From Scalesia atractyloides (lineage: Eukaryota; Streptophyta; Magnoliopsida; Asterales; Asteraceae): a DNA stretch of 64,000 bases. The stretch is from positions 89,836,240-89,900,239 of the forward strand of contig CAMTDV010000023.1 in NCBI GenBank assembly GCA_947069175.1, given 5' to 3'. How positions within the stretch are numbered: position 1 is the stretch's first letter; every line of letters starts with the position of its first letter. The notes below the pieces were generated by a model. The model did not search any database, was not told the DNA's origin, and saw only the letters and a program-made list of their open reading frames with translations. Below are positions 56,035-64,000 of this stretch, in pieces. The position numbers and the translations under genes were made by a program.

Positions 56035-56163
56035 TAAAAACGATTTGACCCAAATGAACGCATTTGAAATACTGACTCAAAAATTATTTCTTTATTAAAT
56101 ATATAACATACTTAAAGTTTCATTTATAAATTATTGGACACTTTATTGGAAAGATTTACTACA
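56035..56163 (+). mobile_element. Possible LTR start, cut by copy C
   Basis: TGTAACACCCTAAAAACGA resembles the first bases of the gypsy LTR at 28694. The remainder would continue after copy C at 58427 up to 59066, where another element intervenes. Its other end is not in the window. Confidence 0.35.
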
Positions 56164-56351
56164 TTCATTGTAACATTCGTGTAAACTAGTGTCAAGAACC
56201 CGCTCCTTTTGAAATTCAAAGTAATTATTTAATGTTTCATTATGCAATCATTAGTATTAAATAATTTATTTTATAACTAATACTTACAAATAAAATAATA
56301 TTTATAAAGGATAATAAGTGAATCATTAAAAATAATAATAATAATAAAAAT

Positions 56352-56425
56352 AGTGACCGGAATCGAACCCGGGTCACTCATCAAGAACACACACCGAAAC
56401 ACTACTGCACTGCACACACTATATG
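56352..56425 (-). other. Antisense tRNA-Ser-like module of copy C
   Basis: B box GGGTTCGATTCC intact on the minus strand. A box degraded. Confidence 0.5.
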
Positions 56426-57002
56426 TTTTAAAACTCAACCCAAATAAATTATATACTCAGACCAACCAAATACGTTACTGAGCAACTACCCAAACCCCCA
56501 ACACCCAATTAAAGGAAGATAACAGTTCCGTTTTGATCTGAATTTGAGCAAAGTTTGGTACGCAAAAGCATAACTGAAAATGAATTTAGTCATGGAGAAA
56601 TCGTCGGAAATCATTGGGAAATTAAAACCGCATAATTTAAGGTGAAACTGAATTACTACAATTGAATCTGTTGCACTATAATTATCAGCATATCCTTACC
56701 TCTATTGCACTCACAATATCTCAATCCTTCCACTTTTAATTCTCTGTTAAAACCGTCCTCTGTTTGTCGGAAAATTTTCCGCACTCGCCGGAGTTGATCA
56801 CCGGAAATCAGAATCCTGCCTTCCAATTGGTATGAGTCCCTAAAACTTCCATATATGTCATGTTTAATTCATTTAGAATACCATTAGTAAATCAGAACGG
56901 CTAAAGTGTATAAACTGTCGAGTTCTGTTCCGATGTTGAAATCAATGAAGAAGATGAGTTCAGTCAGTGTTTAATATAAAATAAAAAAAATCAGATTACA
57001 AC

Positions 57003-57078
57003 CGGGTTAGACACACAGTCCAGTGGTGGACTGTGTGCACACTTATCATGCATGTCCCGAGTTCGAGCCCAGTAGGAT
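57003..57078 (+). other. tRNA-like module 1 of copy C
   Basis: Leader CGGGTTAGA, perfect stem CACACAGTCC/GGACTGTGTG with loop AGTGGT (57012-57037), then CGAGTTCGAGCCC (B-box-like). Confidence 0.7.
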
Positions 57079-57170
57079 ACCAGTTTTCTGGAAAAAGAAT
57101 GTTTCTTTTTAAAAGCCTAGCCAGATCAGTTTCTAGAAAGTATATGAATATAAAGTAATTTCAGTTTATG

Positions 57171-57250
57171 ATGGGTTAGACACCCAGCCCAGTTGGTTGG
57201 GCTGGGTGCAAAGTGTTAGTGTGATCGCGGGTTCGAAACTTGTACTCCCC
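57171..57250 (+). other. tRNA-like module 2 of copy C
   Basis: Leader GGGTTAGA, perfect stem CACCCAGCCC/GGGCTGGGTG with loop AGTTGGTT (57181-57208), then GCGGGTTCGAAAC (B-box-like). This stem type is not found in A or B. Confidence 0.7.
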
Positions 57251-57339
57251 ACCGGTTTGATAATTAAAATCCTTTTTAATTTACATCATTTCTGATATAA
57301 CCTAACAAGTGTATAAGTATAATAAAAATCAAGAAACTA

Positions 57340-57420
57340 ACGGGTTAGACACGTAGCTCAGTTGGAAGAGCTGCGTGCACGTGAACAGAAGGTCTCAGGT
57401 TCGAATCTCATCACACGCAT
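57340..57420 (+). other. tRNA-like module 3 of copy C
   Basis: Leader CGGGTTAGA, A box TAGCTCAGTTGG within the stem CACGTAGCTC/GAGCTGCGTG (57350-57377), B box GGTTCGAATCT (57398-57408), end ACACGCA. Confidence 0.75.
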
Positions 57421-57978
57421 CCAAAATCGCTTAAGAACCGGTCAGGTCCTGTCAGATCTGACAATATATTTTTTAATATATAATTTTATTTTATTTTATT
57501 TTACTTATTTTTATTACTTATAAATACTACTTTAGTTAATATTTAAATAAAAATGTTTAAAAATACAAATATGAAGGCCCTAAAAACTCAATAAAAACCA
57601 CAAAATCTAACAAAAGTATTAAATCAAAATATTTATTTGGTTATATTTATCGAATTATCGTATTATTATTTTAGGTTGGTATTCGTTCGTCGTTCAAATC
57701 CTCAACTCGTGCGCACTTACCATTACCAAGAATACGCACCCACTGTGAGTGAATTCTTACAAATTCCCCTTTTTATTCATGTTTTGGGGTGTATCATGTG
57801 TCATTTATTTATATCTTTTATTCAAACACTTGTGCTATTACCATTATATGATCTAAACGTGTGATGTAAACATTGTTTGTTGTGATGTGTGTTTACATTT
57901 TGTCAAGTTGCGTGCAAATCATTCATTAGGCCCATCAGTTCCTCGTTGGAGACGAGTTGAGCATCGCGTGCCTCAGTA

Positions 57979-58007
57979 GATCGGCTCCGTTTGATTGAGC
58001 CTTGATC
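57979..58007 (+). other. GGCTC/GAGCC hairpin of copy C
   Basis: Same sequence and position as in copy B. Confidence 0.8.
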
Positions 58008-58426
58008 TCATTGTTCATCATTTGGGGTGTGCGTGTGCATTAATTGATATTATGTGTTTTGTGATTAAATTTACATATACGTATACTCATATGTGGTTAT
58101 GTACCTTTTTATAACCAATATAACAAATTCGTTCAAATGTTTTCATAAGATTCACTCGCCAACTTTTGTTGACCCAAAACCCTATTTTTACACATGATAC
58201 AGGTGGACAGGTTGAAGCAAAGAACACATAGAAAATTGCCTTAGAAGAAAAATAAAGAAGTCATGAAAAATGTATTTGAACATGTTGTGCTTGTATGTTT
58301 ATTGTAATTTCTTCTTTAAAAAGAAATAATAAATATGAAACATTATTGTAAATGTCATGAGCTTTGATGAAAATCCAATCATGCCCCGACTACAATTTCC
58401 GCTGCGGGTCAGGGTGTGACATTCAT

Positions 58427-59066
58427 TATTGATTAACTTGCTAAATGTATTACATAATACAAGCTATGAGACCACCCTTCCCGTACAATCCTTGCTCTTT
58501 GACTCGATCTTCGTCCACATATCTCCCATGATGGTAATGATGATCTGACTAATCTGCGGTCACCACATACATAACCAACACATTAGTAACGGGTGACATC
58601 TTACATAATTAAATGAATATATAATTAATCAATAACTACATAGCGTTCTAACTATGTTTACTACTCCAGAATTTTATCCTTCTAAATTTGTTCTTTGCAC
58701 CGGACTTTGCACCCTCCAAAGCCCAACACTTACATGCCCGCATTCCTGTTTCATTCTCATTAGCAATACAGTTAGTAAGACATAATCTCAACGTATTGCA
58801 GACCTTCAACTTCGCGTAAGCACATACCACTGATCTACATTTACACTCGCACGCATCCATATACATACATACATGCTTACATACTTAATCATATTAGGTA
58901 ATCACTAATACAATTCAATAAGTTCACATAACTCCCTATTTGTTATTTTCACTTTTCGGGGCTCGTTGGGGTTACGGAACAGATTTTAAGAGATATGGAA
59001 ACTCACAATGCGAATAACCAACAAAAACAACATATCAAGCTTATGGAAGGCGTCGGCGACGCCTCC
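58427..59066. other. No gene seen (possible continuation of the LTR starting at 56035)
   Basis: Non-coding. Ends in GGCGTCGGCGACGCC (59049-59063), a palindrome GGCGTC-GGC-GACGCC, directly before the next element. Confidence 0.4.
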
Positions 59067-59517
59067 TGTAACACCCCAACCGATGGCGGAAACATCGGGA
59101 TGAGACGAAAACGAGATTGCTCATTGCTCACAACATTATTAAGTGACAATAATTAATTAAACCATATTTCATTTCATAAGGATTGTCAAATACATCAATG
59201 TGACAAAACAAAGAACAATCTAACATTTGCAAAGTCATAACAAAATTGATACGTCGACATTAAACCTAACGTCTAATTTGTGTGTATCTAGTCCTTGCAC
59301 TATATTGTTTTCATAGTGTCATCTCCTTCAACCTGTAACATGTTTTAAAATAAAGTCAATGCAAAAGCAAAGGCGAGTACACAAGTTTAAGCATAGCATA
59401 CGTATACGATTAAAGTTTTAACAATCCTCATGGCAACTAAATCTATACAAGAGCAATATCAAGGCATGCAATGCAAATAATTAAACCAGTAACGCAATCA
59501 CGATGTTTTAACATGAC
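59067..59517 (-). repeat. Terminal 451 bp of the left (3') LTR
   Basis: Aligns without gaps to 62068-62518 with about three base differences, ending at ACATGAC where the two sequences abruptly diverge. On the minus strand it ends GGTTGGGGTGTTACA like LTR D. The rest of this LTR is missing. Confidence 0.85.
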
Positions 59518-61040
59518 GCATTAAGCCCAAAACGCGTTGGTGATTTTAGAGGTAGGGCATTACTTACGAGCCAGGAATCTCTCCTGTCCACGGACGATGT
59601 TGGGAGGTATGCCATTAGGTGTTATAATAAGCATGAAAAATGACACGTTATTTTCATGAACATGAATATGTGTATAATTATGAACGTCAACAAGTGTAAC
59701 AGACGATAATGGTGCGTATGATATGAATTGAATGCTACGAATTTATTTACATAAAACAGTCGAGAAATCAGGGTATGTAAAACGAATGATACGTTTAAAA
59801 TGTTATGCAACAGTTGACTAAACCATGTACGAGGATACGCGTGTATTGTTGTTTGAGCAAAACTTTGAGGTTATCGCTTCTAAAATAGACTTAAGTTTAA
59901 CTTAGAATATAGGACCTAGTGTGTGAATGTAAAGGAATATAAAGTACTTATCGTTTATGTGTTACGTATTTTGTAAAGGACGGGAGTGCTACCATTTGTT
60001 TTAAAAGAATTTAAGTAGGTCGAAATGGTTGGTTCTCATAAAGTTTTCTTGCCCACGTGTTTTGAAACTTACGTGACATTTCGGGAGGTGTATGATAAGG
60101 TATTAAAATAGTAAGTTCGCATTGTTTTCAAAGGATTAAAAGATTTGAAATTTAGTGGTGCTTGGGAAACGTTGACTCTTGAGAGGAAATCCGTGTTAAT
60201 TGATTTAATGACCGTTGAAAAACGTTTAGCAAAATGTTTTCTTAATCGCGATGAGAGATTTAGAGGGTGTTTGGGGTTGAGTTTTGAAAATAGATTATGC
60301 GTTCTGAATAATCAAAATCAGATAATTAGTTGTAACAAAACATACTGTAGGAAGATAGTGTTGGATTTGATTATGTTATTTGATATCACAATAATCAGGT
60401 AATCAACTATTTGAGTGTTTGAAAAATATATATACATGTACATATAAAGTTATAAATAGACGAGCTTTGATCTCTAAAATACGTAAAACAATCAGTTTTT
60501 TTTTTTTTTACATTTTTATTATATATATATATATATTTTTTTTTTCAAACACTAAAATAGATTTTTATTTATTTATTTATTTAATATTTGCGCCTCCAAA
60601 CACAAGACAAAATATTAGGTTGCAAAAACAATCCCAAACACACCTTTAGTACAACGATCCCATAGTGCCTATAAGATATTGGTTTTTTTTTTTTTTTTAC
60701 AAACGAAAATTTGTAACATAGAGTTATTGCGTGAGCGTGTTTTAGTGATTAAGTTAAACATAAGACTTGTGGGCAAGGTATTTGTTAGACCGATTAAGTT
60801 GGTAGGTAGCATTCTGTCGAGCTTTGAAAATCGTAAAACAAAACGTTTCATGTGGTGACCAAGTATATGCGTATGGGAATTATATGAAATAGATTACCGG
60901 ATGGGAAATACGTTTGATAAAATAGTACGTTTTGAAATTCGTCTAAGTAAGAATTTTGACAACATGGTAAAGGATTTAGGTATACAATTTAAACATGTGG
61001 TTTGTGTAATAAAGTCTCCAAGAAGAAGGGTTGGTAACGA

Positions 61041-61813
61041 TCACCGAGGTATGGGAATCACCCCTAATCCGTTGGTGAGGTCGTTTTAAGGAAGGAAGGA
61101 AACGAAGTTTGATCGTCTAGGTAAGGAATTCACTCCTATCTCGACGACGGTCTCCATTTTGGACTTTCCGAGAAATATAAGACTAGTTGATGACATTTTG
61201 AAATCATGTATGCAAATAATGTATAAGTGGCGGAAAGGTTTAATATGAATTGCGTAAAAACCTTAAAATAAATTAGAAACTTGAAAGAAAGGGTAACAAG
61301 TACATAAAAAGTCATGTATAAATTGAAATGGTATAAAAGAGAGTCTCAGAAAACATTAGACTGTTTCGGGTAGAGAAACGTCGACTATTCCAAAGTGAAT
61401 CGAAGATCCTTTCGACTTAGAGAAACGTGCTTTGGCCTATAGGTAAAACGCTCTCGTCGAGAAGCGATTAACGGCATTTTACCCTTCCAGTTATTACACG
61501 TCTCTAATCGATTGGAAAATCGAAACTTTGGCGAGATTGAAAATCGAGGAATGGGACTTAATCGACAAGGTGCGGGTTTCACCCCTAACTCGACGATTTC
61601 GTACCCTAAGTGTGGTTGGCACTCTTCGGTTCAAAATTAATTTCGACACTTTGACGAGAGTCCACTAGAGTTTGAATGGGAAGTTTTCCATCAAGGTGTG
61701 GATGTCACTCCTAACTTGATGGTGTAACTTCGTAAAAAAAATAAAAATAAAAATAAAGAATAAGCATAATGAGAATCGTTCACCAAATTGTGGATATCAC
61801 GCCTATTTTGGTG
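61041..61813 (-). repeat. Five hairpins with conserved loop and different arms
   Basis: Positions 61041-61078, 61112-61149, 61557-61598, 61688-61722 and 61781-61813. Plus-strand loop consensus GGTRNGGRNWTCACNCCTAW. The arms are, for example, CCATCAAG/CTTGATGG, CACCAAA/TTTGGTG, AATCG/CGATT and TCACC/GGTGA: different sequences, each self-matching. Confidence 0.7.
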
Positions 61814-62051
61814 AAGTCGTCTCACTTGTGTAATACGTGTGTTTTCGAGTTTAGTATAATCGAGTAAAATGCATTAGGAAAGGCGTATGATTGAAATAAT
61901 GTAACGAGTATGAACACGTAAAGCATTTCATAAATTTAACATATAAGAGACGTTTTAAGAAATTAGCACGTGAATCACGTATGGTCAAGTATGGTACTTA
62001 ACTATAGACTAGGTCAAAAGCATAGCAATTTGCCTAATTCCCTATAGTTAT

Positions 62052-62064
62052 GGCTCTAATACCA
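62052..62064 (-). other. Primer-binding site (initiator Met tRNA variant)
   Basis: On the minus strand TGGTATTAGAGCC, three bases after the LTR end, one change from the usual TGGTATCAGAGCC. Confidence 0.85.
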
Positions 62065-63123
62065 ATCTGTAACACCCCAACCGATGGCGGAAACATCGGG
62101 ATGAGACGAAAACGAGATTGCTCATTGCTCACAACATTATTAAGTGACAATAATTAATTAAACCATATTTCATTTCATAAGGATTGTCAAATACATCAAT
62201 GTGACAAAACAAAGAACAATCTAACATTTGCAAAGTCATAACAAAATTGATACGTCGACATTAAACCTAACGTCTAATTTGTGTGTATCTAGTCCTTGCA
62301 CTATATTGTTTTCATAGCGTCATCTCCTTCAACCTGTAACCTGTTTTAAAATAAAGTCAATGCAAAAGCAAAGGCGAGTACACAAGTTTAAGCATAGCAT
62401 ACGTATACGATTAAAGTTTTAACAATCCTCATGGCAACTAAATCTATACAAGAGCAATATCAAGGCATGCAATGCAAATAATCAAACCAGTAACGCAATC
62501 ACGATGTTTTAACATGACCTCACGTGTAAATCGATGGAGGTGGATGCGTGAATTCCTATAGCGCTAAGCATGTCAAACAAAGGCTAAAAATAGTTAATGA
62601 CTAAAGCACAGCACAACGTTTATCCCTAGACAAGCAACAAGTATACGATTCAAGTAGTCATGTGTATAGGATTGTTTGTGCGTTTCATAAAGTTTAAGTG
62701 TTTGTGATTTTTGTATATGGAAACATGTTACACCCAAAAAGTGATATAAACAAATGTGGGTCGAGTGTACTCACAAAATTGCTAAGTCTTCTTTGGAAAT
62801 TCCACGACGAGTTGATGAGTGGGAGAAAGGGGACATCGAGGTCACCTTAAAAATGGCAAACGAATGTACATGAATAATAGAAGCTACGACGAAGGATTCG
62901 AATTGGAGTTGAAAGTACGTATATAGTTAACATCGTTTAAGAAAGGAATTTCTAAATTAAATTCATCAAAAGGGGTGTAGGAGTGTTGTCAAATAATTAA
63001 TATATATATTTGACGAAAAGCATATTTGGTATATATATATTTGTATTCTAACGAATTGTATGAGATATATATGTATATTGTCGAATGGTGTACAAATATA
63101 TTTGTCGAAAGTAAAATAAATAT

Positions 63124-63483
63124 GTTTTGTCGAAAGTAAAATAAATAAGTATATTTGTCGAGAGATATGATAAATATATCTATGTTTTGTCGATGAATAT
63201 AATGAATAAGTATGTTTTGTCAAAAGTATAGTAAATAAGTATATTTGTCGAGAATTATAATAAATAAATTTATATTTTGTCGATGAATATAATAAGTAAA
63301 TATGTTTTGTCAAAAGTATAGTAAATAAGTATATTTGTCGAGAATTATAATAAATAAATTTATATTTTGTCGATGAATATAATAAGTAAATATGTTTTGT
63401 CAAAAGTACAGTAAATAAGTATATTCGTCGAGAATTATAATAAATAAATTTATGCTCTTGTCGAAAAGCATAATAAAGAAAGT
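63124..63483 (-). repeat. 90-bp higher-order repeats of three ~30-bp monomers
   Basis: Units start at 63124, 63214, 63304 and 63394, exactly 90 bp apart (the last is partial). Each has monomers beginning TTTTGTC-AAAAG (or GAAAG), TTTGTCGAGA and TTTTGTCGATGA. The repetitive open frame on the minus strand here is a by-product. Confidence 0.85.
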
Positions 63484-63617
63484 AAGTATATTTTTGTCGA
63501 CAAAAAATAATATCGATAAATATATTCCGTCGGATAGTTCAAATAATAAATATATTTTATCGAATAGTTTAATAAGTATATTTTGTCGAATAGTTTAATA
63601 AATATACAACCTGTAGA

Positions 63618-63672
63618 AAATCGGGCAGAGTTTCCTCTTATTTTTGGACGATCCCGACAATCTAGTTGTCGA
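63618..63672 (-). other. Conserved LTR box with GACAA/TTGTC hairpin (third copy)
   Basis: On the minus strand TCGACAA-CTAGA-TTGTCGGG, GATCGTCCAAAAATAAG, GGAAACTCTGCCCGATTTTC. Confidence 0.75.
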
Positions 63673-64000
63673 TTAAATGTTTTCAAAACTCAACAATAGC
63701 CGAAACAATGTATCTTTATTTATGTATAAGTAGGTTATAAATACATCAAGTCGGTCCGCGATTAGATTAACATAAACATAGAAATTATAAACAAAAGAGT
63801 CGTTTAACCTATACCCCGTCTCATGTCGGAATGTAGACCAAGCTTGACTGGTTTGACCGAGACCCGAGCTTTGACCAGCTTTGACCCGAGCCCGCTGACC
63901 GACACTAGACTTAACCTGAACCAAACATGAACCTGAAACAGCAAGATAATCTAACTTGGATCGAGACTTTAACAAAATAAAACCCGAATCAAAACTGAAG

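Larger units (their letters stand above)
56169..58421 (+). mobile_element. LTR-like element copy C with tRNA-like modules (intact length)
   Basis: TGTAACATTCG ... GGTCAGGGTGTGACA with the exact 5-bp duplication TTCAT (56164-56168, 58422-58426). 2253 bp, uninterrupted. Sense order: antisense tRNA-Ser-like module (56352-56425), three different tRNA-like modules (57003, 57171, 57340), GGCTC/GAGCC hairpin (57979-58007), the phrase CTCGCCAACTTTTGTTGACC (58155) shared with A and B, and the common 3' end. No coding frame of note. Confidence 0.9.
59067..64000 (-). mobile_element. Non-autonomous LTR retrotransposon of the D-LTR family (partial)
   Basis: On the minus strand: 5' LTR (64000 or beyond to 62068), primer-binding site TGGTATTAGAGCC (62064-62052), a 2.5-kb internal region without gag-pol (62051-59518) and a truncated 3' LTR (59517-59067). 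The internal region holds five hairpins with a conserved loop (61041-61813). Lacking all proteins, it would need an autonomous partner. The right end lies outside the window. Confidence 0.75.
62068..64000 (-). repeat. 5' LTR of the minus-strand element (runs off the window)
   Basis: Same family as LTR D (35816-39050): shared 3' third, shared conserved box (63672-63618), repeat array (63600-62997) and TTGACC words (63853, 63871, 63881 on the plus strand). Its outer end lies beyond 64000. Confidence 0.85.

Noticed and set aside
62966..63403. 145-residue repetitive frame (minus strand)
   Set aside because: It is the 90-bp repeat translated; because 90 is a multiple of three the frame stays open.

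Overview
This is a window of a plant nuclear genome, AT-rich and dominated by transposable elements. LTR retrotransposons carry an initiator-Met-tRNA primer-binding site, MITEs have hAT- or PIF/Harbinger-type target duplications, and there are plant TATA and telo-box motifs, an Au-like SINE and a plant serine-rich protein gene. Several families (the SINE variant, the proline-rich extra ORF upstream of gag, and the non-LTR RT C-terminus) are ones I associate with Asteraceae. That assignment is inference from recall, not from a search.

Layout. 1-930: AT-rich DNA with an Au-like SINE. 930-3629: an LTR-like element (copy A, minus strand) carrying several tRNA-like modules. 3650-4665: mitochondrial-like DNA (probable NUMT). 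6240-6943: a minus-strand LTR fragment. 7549-12063: a tandem duplication split by a 3.9-kb probable solo LTR (E, 8108-11969). 13.2-18 kb: gene remnants (receptor-kinase-like exon, DUF1442-type methyltransferase fragment) with hAT MITEs. 18.5-20 kb: minus-strand retrotransposon leader/LTR with palindromes. 22385-22945: the only gene that looks intact, a small serine-rich protein. 24-26 kb: MITE, poly(C), Helitron-like end. 26.2-48.95 kb: the 3' part of a Tat-type gypsy element (antisense extra ORF at 26434-28554, 3' LTR ending near 48953). It is interrupted by a complete but dead 19.4-kb chromovirus-like gypsy element (28694-48056). That element is interrupted by copy B of the tRNA-module element (33759-39240), which is interrupted by solo LTR D (35816-39050). 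49-51.8 kb: nothing recognisable. 52.2-53.6 kb: a dead non-LTR RT fragment. 54.7-55.4 kb: MITE inside MITE. 56169-58421: copy C of the tRNA-module element. 59067-64000: a minus-strand non-autonomous LTR retrotransposon whose LTR belongs to the D family.

Most boundaries rest on exact 5-bp (LTR) or 8-bp (hAT) target-site duplications that I read directly.

The most unusual signal is structural. The A/B/C family carries repeated tRNA-like modules (D-arm-like hairpin plus B-box-like motif) whose stems differ between modules by paired, compensatory changes, together with a conserved GGCTC/GAGCC hairpin and TTGACC (W-box) clusters. The element at 59-64 kb has five hairpins with a conserved loop and different but matched arms. 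These point to structured non-coding RNA in non-autonomous retroelements, and are the best candidates here for something undescribed.
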